Source: G963668185 sp965237445
GTDB taxonomy: Bacteria > Chloroflexota > Dehalococcoidia > Lucifugimonadales > G963668185
Assembly (NCBI GenBank): GCA_965237445.1
Contig: OZ250142.1
Span: 1,736,001 to 1,800,000 of the forward strand
Length of the DNA stretch: 64,000 bases
Direction of reading: 5' to 3'
Shown in pieces: positions 7,394-16,462 of this stretch; position 1 is the stretch's first letter; each line of letters begins with the position of its first letter. The position numbers and the translations under genes are program-made. The notes below the pieces were generated by a model. The model ran no database searches. It saw nothing but the letters and a program-made list of their open reading frames with translations, and was not told the origin of the DNA.

Positions 7394-7837
7394 TCCACCC
7401 TGTACGGAGACCTCCCCAATCCCCTTGGTCGCCAATACAAAAAGCCCCTCTCCCATCATGGCGACCGTTGCACAATCCCCAGCAACTCCAATAGAAGGGC
7501 CACAAGATCCCCTCTCCCCTACGTGGAGACCATTGCATAACTGCCTATTCGGTGATGGGCAAGGCTCTCCGGCCCTTTCCCCAGTCTGCTGGGGAAGGCT
7601 GGAATGGGGTTCCCCGTTCCACACAGGAGGTTATGCAAAGGTCTCCATAAAGGGAGAGGGTTAAAGCCTGCCCCGAGTCCCTCGAGAGGCTGGGACGGGG
7701 ACCTTCCTTGGAGAACGAAGGCTGCGCAAAGCTCTGCAGCGATGAGACTAGGCTAGCCGCCGTCCTGAGCGCGGCAGAAAGGATCTGCCCCGAGTCATTA
7801 CAGAAGATCGGGGTCTTTGACCGCCCATTGCGCCACC
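7394..7837. other. intergenic repeat debris
   Basis: No gene seen. It contains a copy of the dispersed CCCCAGTCTGCTGGGG palindrome (7574-7599), two CTCTCCC-N-GTGGAGACC-like half palindromes, and a CTGCCCCGAGTCCCTCGAG segment (7675 on) that also occurs at 5377. Short frames here are low-complexity translations. Confidence 0.6.
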
Positions 7838-8100
7838 CGTACACCTGTGCTAATATGGACGCATGAACATCACAGCACACCGCAAGGCCATCACATTCCG
7901 GGCCCAGGCCTTGACTTGGGCCTGCAGAAGTAGCCACGCCCTCGTGTTCCATTCGTGTTCCACTCATGCTCCGAGTAGGTACCGTTCGTGTTCCGAAAGT
8001 GTTCCGAAAAAGCTCCGTCACTCACCGCTTCTCAGCTACGAAATGGAACAAAACGGAACATAATGGAACACATTTTTCGGAATCACCCGTTCCGGCGTCC
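7838..8100 (+). repeat. dispersed leaderless element, copy 1
   Basis: It begins with TGTGCTAATATGGACGCATG, in which the -10-like TAATAT (7851-7856) ends six bases before ATG 7863. Downstream, GTGTTCC motifs are repeated four times (7951-8020) and GGAACA three times at 10-bp spacing (8044-8071), separated by CTCAGCTACGAAA. The two arms are complementary. An open frame of 66 codons (7863-8063) exists, but the 10-bp period argues against coding constraint. Homologous to copies at 34730 (plus) and 41550 (minus). Confidence 0.75.
7851..7863 (+). promoter_or_regulatory. leaderless promoter -10 box of the dispersed element
   Basis: TAATAT followed by exactly six bases and ATG, so transcription would start at or next to the A of ATG. 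The same spacing is found at 34741-34753 (TAGTAT) and 41541-41529 on the minus strand (TATTAT). A weak -35 TTGCGC lies 17 bases upstream. Confidence 0.5.
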
Positions 8101-8102
8101 GA

Positions 8103-9020
8103 TTACGAGCCCTCGCCGGCCTCCGCAGCCCCCATCGCCAGCGCGATCGCGCCCAGCACGCCGGCCCTGTCTCCCAGCGCTGGCCTCACTATGTAGCCGT
8201 CCAGCACTTCGGCCGAGTCCAGCGGCGCAAGAAACCCGTTCAGGATTCGCCGAAAGTGTCTCCGCACCAGCGGCAGCAGTGCCTCACGTCGGCTCACGCC
8301 GCCCCCAATGATGATGCGCTCTGGCGACAGCACGTACGTTATCGCCGCCGCGCCGTACGCAAGGTAGCGCGCCTCGATATCCCACGCCGGGTGGCCGTCC
8401 GGAAGCTCCTCCGCCCGTACCGACCAGCGCTTCGTCATTGACGGCCCCGAAGCCAGTCCCTCCAGGCAGTCGCCGTGGTTCGGGCACACTCCGGGGAACC
8501 CGCCGTCCTCGGGGATGCGCGGCACGTGCATGTGCCCCATCTCCGTGTGCAGCATCCCGTGAACGATCTCGCCGTTCACCATCGCGCCCCCGCCAATCCC
8601 GGTCCCGACCGTGAGGTACACCGCGTTGCTCACATCCGAGGCCGCTCCCCAGCGACGCTCCCCCGCGAGCGCCGCGTTCACGTCCGAATCGATAGAGGTC
8701 GGCACGCCTATTGCGCCTCCAACCTCCCCCGCGATGTCCGTGCCCGGCCAGCCCTTCTTCGGCGTAGTGGTCAGCCGCCCAAACGTCTCCGACTGCGGGT
8801 TGAGGTCCAGCGGCCCGAACGTCCCGACCCCGATCGCCTTCAGGCCAAACTCGCGGTGCCCCTCCCGGAAGAACGCCGCCGCCTCGGCCAGCGTCTCCTC
8901 CCGCGTCGTCGTCGGGATAGTCCGCAGCGCCCTGAGGTCGTCCGGCCCGGACCCCACGGCGCAAACGAACTTCGTCCCGCCCCCTTCCAGACCACCGTAC
9001 AAAGCCTCAGCCTTGGTCAT
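8103..9020 (-). CDS. ROK-family sugar kinase, probable fructokinase
   Basis: 305 aa. The N-terminal phosphate loop reads GGLEGGGTKF, the substrate-loop Asp is in DVNAALAGERRWGA near 114-127, and YLTVGTGIGGG lies near 135. The zinc-binding consensus H-x-E-x-GH...CPNHGDCLEGLASGPS lies near 157-193. The extended zinc site and length fit the YdhR/Mak fructokinase subgroup rather than NagC regulators; there is no HTH. It phosphorylates fructose to fructose-6-phosphate by family inference, fitting the GH32 enzyme across the gap. ATG at 9020. Confidence 0.85.
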   Translation of the reverse strand: MTKAEALYGGLEGGGTKFVCAVGSGPDDLRALRTIPTTTREETLAEAAAFFREGHREFGLKAIGVGTFGPLDLNPQSETFGRLTTTPKKGWPGTDIAGEVGGAIGVPTSIDSDVNAALAGERRWGAASDVSNAVYLTVGTGIGGGAMVNGEIVHGMLHTEMGHMHVPRIPEDGGFPGVCPNHGDCLEGLASGPSMTKRWSVRAEELPDGHPAWDIEARYLAYGAAAITYVLSPERIIIGGGVSRREALLPLVRRHFRRILNGFLAPLDSAEVLDGYIVRPALGDRAGVLGAIALAMGAAEAGEGS

Positions 9021-9234
9021 GCGTCACCCTGACTGTCACTGTTGTGTCATCCACTTCGGCAATTGGCAAGGGCGGCCTGGCCCCTTCCTCAGTCTGCAGG
9101 GGAACTGCCTGTCTTGAACGCAATCGAAGGATTGGAGTCCCCTCCTGGCTCTCCCAAGGAACAGGGAACGGTTCCCCCAGAGCCGATGTCGCAGAGTCGC
9201 TGCCTTTTGGGTGCAGGGCCGTGCCCTGCCTTGC
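9021..9234. repeat. intergenic with degraded dispersed palindrome
   Basis: Positions 9083-9104 hold a decayed copy of the CCTTCCTCAGTCTG palindrome. The remainder has no supported gene; GGAACAGGGAACGGTTCCC (9160-9178) is a small inverted repeat. Confidence 0.5.
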
Positions 9235-10311
9235 TTAGAGGATCCGGTCCACAGGCTTGTTCACCCAGGCGCTCATCTCGTGTGGAGGCACAACCGCCTC
9301 CGCCGGGCAAACGTACGATGGCCCAAGCTGTCCGATCTCGGTCACTCCCAGCAGCGCCATCGCGATTATGAGCTCTTCCTCCAGGATCTCCAGCACCCGT
9401 CGAACGCCGTCTGCGCCTCCGGCCCCGAGTCCCCACGCCTCCAGCTTGCCGATCGCAACCGCCTTTGCGCCCAGCGCGATCGCCTTCGCAACGTCGCTGC
9501 CGCGCAGCACTCCACCATCCAGCATGACGTCCGCCTTGCCGTCCACCGCGTCCATGATCTCTCCGATCACCTCCATCGTGCCCTGGCAATGATCGAGTTG
9601 CCGCCCTCCGTGGTTCGATACCCAGACCACCTCCACGCCGTGCTCCACCGCCATAGCCGCGTCCTCCGCCGTCGCGACGCCCTTCAGCAATATCGGCAGA
9701 CCTCCTGCCTCCTCCTTGATCCTGTCCAACAAGTCCCACGTCAGCCTCTTCTGCCAGATCGCGTAGTCCGCGAGTCGCACCCGGGGGCGCCACCGCGTCA
9801 GCAGCGGCCTCTCCCGCCGGCTGTAGTGCGCCGTGTCCACCGTCACGCACAGCGCTGTATAGCCAGATTGCTTCACTCGAGTGACCATGTCTTTGACCCA
9901 GTCCCAGTCCCCCTCGATGTAAAGCTGGAAGATCTTCGGGAAATCGCCCGTGGCCGCCGTTTCCTCAAGACCTGGTGGCGTGACCGAACTGACCACCTGG
10001 AACGTGCCGAATTCGGACGCCGCCTTCGCTGCTCCCGCAGCCGCGTCGGGATGGAAGGTCTGCATCGACCCCAACGGCGCCAGCATGACTGGAATCCGCA
10101 GCTTCGTGCCCAGGAACGTAGTCGTCGCGTCGATGTTGGAGACGTCGATCAGCCCGCGCGGCCGGAAGGCGATCCGGTCGAACGCAAGTCGGTTGCGGCG
10201 CATCGTGGTCTCAGACTCCGACCCGCCCGTGGCGTAGTCCCACGACCCTTGCGCCAGGTTGCGCCTCGCCATCTGGATGATCTCTTCGTTGCTGACCAGG
10301 TCGTCAATCAA
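9235..10311 (-). CDS. FMN-dependent alpha-hydroxy acid oxidase/dehydrogenase
   Basis: 358 aa TIM-barrel flavoprotein of the lactate/glycolate oxidase family. Motifs: MLAPLGSMQTFHPDAA near 75, QLYIEGDWDWV near 128, LLKGV near 222 (Lys binding FMN N1), and the signature SNHGGRQLD near 245-253 with catalytic His and substrate-binding Arg, then DGGVLRGSDVAKAIALGA for FMN phosphate. No membrane anchor is visible, so it is probably soluble. It oxidises an L-2-hydroxy acid by family; the substrate is unknown. ATG at 10311. Confidence 0.88.
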   Translation of the reverse strand: MIDDLVSNEEIIQMARRNLAQGSWDYATGGSESETTMRRNRLAFDRIAFRPRGLIDVSNIDATTTFLGTKLRIPVMLAPLGSMQTFHPDAAAGAAKAASEFGTFQVVSSVTPPGLEETAATGDFPKIFQLYIEGDWDWVKDMVTRVKQSGYTALCVTVDTAHYSRRERPLLTRWRPRVRLADYAIWQKRLTWDLLDRIKEEAGGLPILLKGVATAEDAAMAVEHGVEVVWVSNHGGRQLDHCQGTMEVIGEIMDAVDGKADVMLDGGVLRGSDVAKAIALGAKAVAIGKLEAWGLGAGGADGVRRVLEILEEELIIAMALLGVTEIGQLGPSYVCPAEAVVPPHEMSAWVNKPVDRIL

Positions 10312-10453
10312 GTCTCACCTCTCTGTGGGGACGTAGCCCATGGGCCGGCACGCCGTTTGCGGGGACAAGGTACCCCATGCCCGGCGGTCTGCGAAAGGAG
10401 CAGGGTAGGGGTGTACCCGCACGGCATGGCCTGGAGCCTTGAGCCATAGGGTC

Positions 10454-10529
10454 TGGTGACCCGCCTCGGACTCGAACCGAGAACCTAGTGATTAAGAGTC
10501 ACTTGCTCTGCCAATTGAGCTAGCGGGCC
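10454..10529 (-). tRNA. tRNA-Lys (CTT)
   Basis: Full cloverleaf on the minus strand: acceptor GGCCCGC/GCGGGTC, D arm GCTC/GAGC, anticodon stem AGTGA/TCACT with loop CTCTTAA (anticodon CTT), T arm CTCGG-TTCGAGT-CCGAG, discriminator A and a genome-encoded CCA. No integrase or att repeat was noticed next to it. Confidence 0.96.
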
Positions 10530-10720
10530 GCCAATGGGGTACGAACTCGACCGCGGCGCTGCGCTCAAGGAGCGGCGAATTACAGGCGAGCGTGAGTGAT
10601 TCTAGCCATTACCGTTTTGGAGCGTCAAGGCAGTATGCTCGTGCTGCAACCCTGGTTTGACTGCTATTTGCAGGTATGATAGGGTTGTGAAATATTGCAC
10701 ATTCTCAGTTTTCCCCCGAC

Positions 10721-11695
10721 GTGCAGAACTCCCTAACCAACCGCCTCGCACCCTTCGTGGGCAACCCTGCCCTGCTCAGGGCCGTCGCCATTGCCGCGCT
10801 GGTGGCGGTCTTTGGCCAGGTCACTTTTGGAAGCATCGTCAGGGTCTCCGAATCTGGCCTGGGCTGCCCCGATTGGCCGCTATGCCATGGTCAGGTGATT
10901 CCTCCATTCGAGTTCGAGACACTTATCGAGTACACCCACCGGCTGATCGGTACTCTTGTCGGCCTGCTCGTAGTTGCCACAGCCGCCCTCGCCTGGCTTG
11001 GCCGCCGCCAGGACAGGCTTGCCGTCAGCTTGGCTGCGGCCGGCGTGGCGTTGGTCGTTACAGCCGGAGTCCTCGGTGGTGTCACGGTCCTGACCGAGCT
11101 GGAATGGTGGTGGAGGCTCGTGCACTTGGGAGTGGCCGAGATGCTCGCGGCGTGTCTGACGGCGTTGATCGTTGGATGCTGGCTGGCTTGGCCTGCCTCG
11201 CAACGAGGGCAGTCGGTAGTTGACGTCCGGCCTCGGCTCGGACGCATGATGATTGCAGCGCTTGGCGGCGTCTTCCTTCTGATGCTGTCCGGTTCGTACA
11301 TGGTCGGTGAGGGCGCCGGCTCATCCTGCGCTACGTGGCCGCTATGTCGCGGCGACATCTTCCCCAGCGGCGAGCCGTACTTGATCCACATGACTCACCG
11401 CTACATTGCCGCCCTTATTGGTGTCCATGTGCTGGCAACCTCGTATATTCTCTGGAAGCGCCGGGAAGAATGGCCCGTAGTCGGCAAGTGGGCCGCTGTC
11501 ATGGGCGTCGGCTTTGTCGTACAGGTGCTGCTGGGAGCCGTCTTGGTCGAAGTGGGCTTCGAAGACATTTGGAAGGTTGTCCATCTCAGTATGGCCACGT
11601 TGTCATGGATCTCGCTGGTCCTCGTTGCCGCGCTGATGTACCTGCCCGGAGGGGCGACCTCGCCCGCTACGACACCACAGGGAAGCTCTGCCTGA
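10721..11695 (+). CDS. ctaA: heme A synthase (COX15/CtaA family)
   Basis: 324 aa with eight predicted membrane helices in two four-helix halves. Each half carries the C-x-WPLC-type pair and heme-ligand histidines: SGLGCPDWPLCHG (~46-58) with EYTHRLIG, and SSCATWPLCRGDI (~205) with MTHRYIAALIG, plus VHLG and VHLS histidines. It converts heme O to heme A for the oxidase encoded downstream. GTG start at 10721; the ribosome site is weak. The stop overlaps the ctaB ATG by one base, so the two are co-translated. Confidence 0.92.
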   Translation: MQNSLTNRLAPFVGNPALLRAVAIAALVAVFGQVTFGSIVRVSESGLGCPDWPLCHGQVIPPFEFETLIEYTHRLIGTLVGLLVVATAALAWLGRRQDRLAVSLAAAGVALVVTAGVLGGVTVLTELEWWWRLVHLGVAEMLAACLTALIVGCWLAWPASQRGQSVVDVRPRLGRMMIAALGGVFLLMLSGSYMVGEGAGSSCATWPLCRGDIFPSGEPYLIHMTHRYIAALIGVHVLATSYILWKRREEWPVVGKWAAVMGVGFVVQVLLGAVLVEVGFEDIWKVVHLSMATLSWISLVLVAALMYLPGGATSPATTPQGSSA

Positions 11696-12582
11696 TGGTC
11701 GCTCAAACACTTCGATTACGCGGCGGATGGCGCGACTTTGTGGCCCTGACAAAGCCGCGCATCATCGTGCTCCTGCTGATAACCGCCCTCTGCGCCATGT
11801 TCCTCGCTGCTGAGGGGGCGCCCGATCCACAACTTGTCCTATGGGTGATGGTGGGAGGCACTCTGGCGTCCGGCGGCGCGAACGCGATCAACCACTACCT
11901 TGACCGGGACATCGATCAGCTTATGCGACGCACGACGAACCGTCCGGTTGCAGGCGGCCGCGTGCCGCCTAGAGACGCGTTGGTGTTCGGCATCCTCTTG
12001 AATGTCGTGGCCTTTGCCCTATTGACAACCTTGGTAAATCCAATTGCGGCAGCACTGACACTTGGCGCAACCCTCTTCTATGTATTCGTTTACACAATGG
12101 GTCTCAAGCGCAGCACTCCGCAGAACATCGTGATCGGAGGGGCGGCAGGTGCTATCCCGCCGGTCGTAGGCTGGGTCGCCGTCACTGGTGCTTTGGAGTT
12201 GCCGGCCCTGTACATGTTCGCGATAGTCTTCTTCTGGACGCCGCCACACTTCTGGGCACTCTCGCTGATAATCAAGGACGATTACGCTAGGGCCGGCGTA
12301 CCCATGCTGCCCGTGGTAACCAGCGTCTCGCACACCAAGCGGCAGATCCTGCTATACACGGTGCTACTGCTGGCGCTGACGGTGATGTTCTACACTACCC
12401 AGGAAGTGGGGCTGATCTACTTGGCCTCTTCGGTCGCGCTCGGCATCGGATTCATCGCCTTCGCCTGGCGCCTGTACCGCGGACCGGGCGACGTGCGGGC
12501 CTTGCCTGCATACAAGTTCTCGCTCCTCTATCTCGCGCTGCTGTTTGCGGCCATAGCCGTGGACGGAGCCGTCAGACTTTGA
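11695..12582 (+). CDS. ctaB: protoheme IX farnesyltransferase (heme O synthase)
   Basis: 295 aa UbiA-family prenyltransferase. First aspartate motif NAINHYLDRDIDQLM near 63-77, the second region YTMGLKR near 126-132, WTPPHFWALSLIIKDDYARAGVPM is characteristic of CtaB. Nine hydrophobic segments are visible. It farnesylates heme B to heme O, the substrate of CtaA. The frame is open further upstream inside ctaA, but ATG 11695, overlapping the ctaA stop, gives the usual N-terminus. It belongs to the cox operon. Confidence 0.93.
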   Translation: MVAQTLRLRGGWRDFVALTKPRIIVLLLITALCAMFLAAEGAPDPQLVLWVMVGGTLASGGANAINHYLDRDIDQLMRRTTNRPVAGGRVPPRDALVFGILLNVVAFALLTTLVNPIAAALTLGATLFYVFVYTMGLKRSTPQNIVIGGAAGAIPPVVGWVAVTGALELPALYMFAIVFFWTPPHFWALSLIIKDDYARAGVPMLPVVTSVSHTKRQILLYTVLLLALTVMFYTTQEVGLIYLASSVALGIGFIAFAWRLYRGPGDVRALPAYKFSLLYLALLFAAIAVDGAVRL

Positions 12583-12704
12583 GCGCGCGACCGTCTGAAT
12601 GTGTCTGCAGCGCTGCTCCGCACCTTGACCGGGAAATCGGCCCTTTGGTAGATTCTGAGACCGAAGCAGTCGGACGTAACGTCAGGGAGGCGAATCCACT
12701 ACAG

Positions 12705-13790
12705 GTGAACACTCGAAATCGCGGCGCTTTGCGTCTTGCGGGCGTCGTGCTCTTCGGTCTGCTTGCGGTCGCAATGACCGCCTGCTATCCCGACCATCCC
12801 CAATCGACGTTCGACGTTGCCGGCCCCGTAGCAAGGTCGCAGCTAGTTCTCTTTTACTGGATCTTCTGGGCCGCCGTCTTCGTGTTCGTCACGGTCGGGG
12901 GTGCGCTGCTATACGTGGCCATCCGCTTCCGGCGCCGGCCAGGGCAGGGCGACCCTGTCCAGACCCACGGCAACACCAAACTGGAAATAGCATGGACCAT
13001 TGCCCCGGCCCTGATTCTGGTCGTCGTCGCAATCCCCACGATCCTGACGGTGTTCGACAATGCCAACAGCCCCGATCCGGACGGCCTCACGGTCGACGCG
13101 ACTGGACACCAATGGTGGTTCGAGTTCCGGTACGCTCACCCAACAAACGAGGGCGAACAAATCATTGCGGCCAACGAGCTGCACATTCCGCTCGACGAGG
13201 TCGTCAACGTCAACCTGCACTCTGAAGACGTGATTCACAGCTTCTGGATACCCAAGGTTGCCGGCAAGGTGGACATGGTTCCCAACAACAACAACACGAG
13301 GTGGATTCAGTCGGAACGGCTCGGGGAGTTCTATGGCCAGTGCGCAGAGTTCTGCGGCGAGTCGCACGCCAAGATGAAGTTCCGCGTAATCGTCGAGTCC
13401 CGGGAAGACTTCGATAAGTGGCTTATGGCTCAGGCGGCTCCGTCTGTTGAACCTGTAACGCCGCTGCAGTTGAGGGGGAGCGAACTCTTCAGAAGCGCCG
13501 GTTGTTCAGGGTGCCACGCAACATCTGCCATAATAGGCCTGGCCTCGGACGGTTCGCAGTTGAAAGGGCGCAGGGGCCCGAACCTGACTCATGTCGCTAG
13601 CAGAAGCAGGGTAGGAGCGGGCGAGCTGCCACAGAATCCTGAAAGCCTGCGGGCTTGGATTTCCGACCCAGGCTCGATTAAGCCCGGAAACATCATGGCA
13701 ACTGAGGGCAAGCCGTACACTGATCCGGACAGCGCGCTTACTGAGCAGGACATCTCAGCGCTGGTCGCGTTTCTGAGGTCACTGAAGTAA
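12705..13790 (+). CDS. coxB: cytochrome c oxidase subunit II, caa3 type with C-terminal cytochrome c domain
   Basis: From GTG 12705 the N-terminus is a lipoprotein signal ending VAMTAC (Cys27). Two membrane helices follow, then a cupredoxin domain with CuA ligands: His in DVIHSFWIP and CAEFCGESHAKM. A C-terminal class I cytochrome c (CSGCH, distal Met probably in GNIMATEG) makes it caa3. The frame stays open to 12579, but the longer N-terminus carries no signal features; GGGAGG lies 14 bases before the GTG. It accepts electrons from cytochrome c at the outer membrane face and passes them to subunit I. Confidence 0.9.
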   Translation: MNTRNRGALRLAGVVLFGLLAVAMTACYPDHPQSTFDVAGPVARSQLVLFYWIFWAAVFVFVTVGGALLYVAIRFRRRPGQGDPVQTHGNTKLEIAWTIAPALILVVVAIPTILTVFDNANSPDPDGLTVDATGHQWWFEFRYAHPTNEGEQIIAANELHIPLDEVVNVNLHSEDVIHSFWIPKVAGKVDMVPNNNNTRWIQSERLGEFYGQCAEFCGESHAKMKFRVIVESREDFDKWLMAQAAPSVEPVTPLQLRGSELFRSAGCSGCHATSAIIGLASDGSQLKGRRGPNLTHVASRSRVGAGELPQNPESLRAWISDPGSIKPGNIMATEGKPYTDPDSALTEQDISALVAFLRSLK

Positions 13791-13859
13791 TGGTGCAGCG
13801 AGAAACAGCCCCGTTGGCATGCCGGTGGCTCCCGTCGACTTGGCTAGGAGGGTAACGAT

Positions 13860-15704
13860 ATGACTATGCTGGCGCTGCCGCTCCCCAGGCCGACTCACCC
13901 AACGGGCATCTGGGGCTGGATCACCACAATCGACCACAAGAGGATAGGTATCCTCTACGGCGTCACGGCCTTCATCCTCTTCCTGACTGGCGGTATCGAA
14001 GCGCTGTTGATGCGCGTCCAACTCGCCGCGCCCGAACAGGATATCGTCTCCGCCGAGGTGTTCAACCAGTTGTTCACCATGCACGGCACTACCATGATCT
14101 TCTTGGCGATCATGCCCATGGGGGCCGCATTCTTCAACTATATAATCCCGCTTCAAATTGGAGCCAGGGACGTCGCTTTCCCAAGACTAAACGCCTTCAG
14201 CTACTGGACCTTCTTGGCCGGCGCGATCATGCTCAAGATGAGCTGGTTCCTGGGTGGCGCGCCAAACGCTGGCTGGTTCGGCTACGCCCCTCTAACCGGT
14301 GAGGCCTACAACCCCGGCCACGGCATCGATTTCTGGATGATGAGCCTCCAGTTACTCGGCATCGCCTCTCTGGCCGCCGCGTTCAACTTCATCGTCACCA
14401 TCGTCAACATGCGCGCGCCCGGACTGACGCTGATGCGAATGCCGCTCTTCACCTGGATGACGCTCGTCACCTCGATCCTGCTCGTGCTGGCCTTCCCGGT
14501 GATTACCGTCGCGCTGATTGAGTTGATGTTCGACCGCTTCTACGGCACCAACTTCTTCATCACGCAAGCGGGGGCAAGCCCGGTCCTGTGGCAGCATCTG
14601 TTCTGGGTGTTCGGTCACCCGGAAGTCTACATACTCATCCTCCCGGCGCTGGGAATCGTGGCAGAGGTCATCCCCACGTTCTCCAAGAAACCGCTGTTTG
14701 GCTACCCGGTCGTCGTCCTGTCCGGCGTCATTATCGGGTTCTTGGGCTGGATGGTCTGGAGCCACCATATGTTCACCGTGGGCCTTGGGCCGGTAGCCAA
14801 TTCGGTGTTCGCGGCCACAACCATGGCGATAGCCGTTCCAACGGGCGTGAAGATTTTCAACTACATGGGAACGATGTGGGGCGGATCGATCAGCTTCAAG
14901 GCCCCCATGCTCTACTCTCTGGGATTCGTGGCGCTGTTCATCGTCGGCGGGTTGAGCGGCGTGATGCACTCCGCGGCACCGTCCGACGCCCAACAGCAGG
15001 ACACTTACTTCATCATCGCGCACCTCCATTACGTGCTGTTCGGTGGCAGTATCATGGCCCTGTTGGGGGGCATCTGCTACTGGTTCCCCAAGATCACGGG
15101 TCGGTTCCTTGAGGAGCGCATGAGCCAGATCACGTTCTGGATAATCTTCACAGGTATGAACATCACCTTCTTCCCGATGCACTTCCTGGGGCTGGACGGT
15201 ATGCCCCGGCGCATCAGCGCCTATCCGGACGGCATGGGATGGGACATGTGGAACGCAGTCGCTACCGCGGGCGTCGTGTTCCTGTTCGTGGGCATGGCGC
15301 TGTTCCTCTACAACGCGATCGCCAGTTGGCGCAACGGCAAACAGGCCAGCGGCGACCCCTGGGACGGCCGGACCCTTGAGTGGTCCATCCCGTCTCCGCC
15401 GCCGGAATACAACTTCGAAGAGATTCCCACCGTGTACGACCGTGACGACTGGTGGTCCAGAAAGCGCCGCCAGGTCAGGCGCGCCGTGCCGGTTGCCGGC
15501 GGCTCGGGCGAGAACGGGAACGGCATCCATCTCCCGCAGCCGTCATACTGGCCCGCCGTGGTTTCGATTGGTCTGCTGGTTGGGGCGTACGGCCTCATAT
15601 TCAACGTTGCCGTGGCCGCTATCGGGGGAGCCATAGCAATGATTGGTGTGTACGCTTGGTCGTTCGAGCCGGTCAACGAACCGGACCAGGGCGCCGGGCA
15701 CTAA
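13860..15704 (+). CDS. coxA: cytochrome c oxidase subunit I
   Basis: 614 aa, 12 core helices plus a C-terminal extension with two further hydrophobic segments (~560-605). Heme and copper ligands are visible: MHGTTMIF (heme a His), FWVFGHPEVYILILP with the His-Tyr pair, WSHHMFTVG (CuB), and HLHYVLFGG (heme a and a3 His). Catalytic subunit of the proton-pumping aa3-type terminal oxidase. ATG at 13860 after AGGAGGG. Between coxB and coxC, as in canonical caa3 operons. Confidence 0.95.
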   Translation: MTMLALPLPRPTHPTGIWGWITTIDHKRIGILYGVTAFILFLTGGIEALLMRVQLAAPEQDIVSAEVFNQLFTMHGTTMIFLAIMPMGAAFFNYIIPLQIGARDVAFPRLNAFSYWTFLAGAIMLKMSWFLGGAPNAGWFGYAPLTGEAYNPGHGIDFWMMSLQLLGIASLAAAFNFIVTIVNMRAPGLTLMRMPLFTWMTLVTSILLVLAFPVITVALIELMFDRFYGTNFFITQAGASPVLWQHLFWVFGHPEVYILILPALGIVAEVIPTFSKKPLFGYPVVVLSGVIIGFLGWMVWSHHMFTVGLGPVANSVFAATTMAIAVPTGVKIFNYMGTMWGGSISFKAPMLYSLGFVALFIVGGLSGVMHSAAPSDAQQQDTYFIIAHLHYVLFGGSIMALLGGICYWFPKITGRFLEERMSQITFWIIFTGMNITFFPMHFLGLDGMPRRISAYPDGMGWDMWNAVATAGVVFLFVGMALFLYNAIASWRNGKQASGDPWDGRTLEWSIPSPPPEYNFEEIPTVYDRDDWWSRKRRQVRRAVPVAGGSGENGNGIHLPQPSYWPAVVSIGLLVGAYGLIFNVAVAAIGGAIAMIGVYAWSFEPVNEPDQGAGH

Positions 15705-15715
15705 GGGAGGTCGAA

Positions 15716-16435
15716 TTGGCGCAAGCCGCCGCGCCCCACCGGGCCGAGCACGAGCCGACTACAACTGGCCTGAACCACAGGAAGCTCCTGATGTGGGTCT
15801 TCCTGGGGTCGGACTGCATGTTCTTCGGCTCGCTAATTGCCACTTATCTGGTCTACAAGAACAAGAGCATAATCGGCCCGTTCCCAATAGATGTCTTCGA
15901 TATCCCGACAACATCGGTAAGCACGTTCGTGCTCCTCATGAGCAGCATGAGCATGGTGCTGTCGTACGCGGCTCTCAGGCGAGGACGCATCAAGGCATTC
16001 CGTGTTTGGTTGGCGTCGACGGCCATCTTGGGCGCTACCTTCTTGGCATTTCAGGTCTTTGAGTTCCGGGAGTTTGCCGTTCACCACGTGCACATCGACT
16101 GCCACGTGCCAGGTGAACTTGGCGAGTTCGAACAGGGCCTGTTTGATGAGTTCTGCACGGATGGCGTGGAAGAGTACGAAGGCTCTCACGGCCTTACCCC
16201 TGCGACCAACCTGTTCGGGACCACCTTCTTTACGCTAACGGGATTTCACGGGGCTCACGTCACCCTAGGCGTAATCTGGCTTTTGGGAGTGCTCCTGTAC
16301 TCGTTCAAGTGGGGCATCACGCCCGATCGAGACCTCGACCTTGACTTGGCGGCTCTCTATTGGCACTTCGTGGACATTGTCTGGATTATCATCTTCACCG
16401 TGGTATACCTCTTCGGCGTGTTCGAAGGCTTCTAG
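15716..16435 (+). CDS. coxC: cytochrome c oxidase subunit III
   Basis: 239 aa from TTG 15716, which follows GGGAGG by 5 bases just after the coxA stop; the open frame upstream overlaps coxA and is rejected. Helices carry WVFLGSDCMFFGSL, FFTLTGFHGAHVTLG and YWHFVDIVWIIIF, the standard subunit III landmarks. An insert of acidic, Cys-containing sequence (~115-150) between helices is unusual. Structural subunit stabilising the oxidase and its proton uptake. Confidence 0.92.
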   Translation: MAQAAAPHRAEHEPTTTGLNHRKLLMWVFLGSDCMFFGSLIATYLVYKNKSIIGPFPIDVFDIPTTSVSTFVLLMSSMSMVLSYAALRRGRIKAFRVWLASTAILGATFLAFQVFEFREFAVHHVHIDCHVPGELGEFEQGLFDEFCTDGVEEYEGSHGLTPATNLFGTTFFTLTGFHGAHVTLGVIWLLGVLLYSFKWGITPDRDLDLDLAALYWHFVDIVWIIIFTVVYLFGVFEGF

Positions 16436-16462
16436 CGCAAGAACGGGACTTACGACTGCAAC

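Noticed and set aside
10454..10529. tRNA-Lys as an integration site for an island
   Set aside because: No integrase gene and no repeated tRNA 3' end was seen nearby.
10654..10680. Promoter TTGACT/TATGAT before ctaA
   Set aside because: Spacer is only 12 bases; too short for a sigma-70 promoter.
11335..11694. Upstream extension of ctaB
   Set aside because: The open frame overlaps ctaA out of frame; the ATG overlapping the ctaA stop gives the normal CtaB N-terminus.
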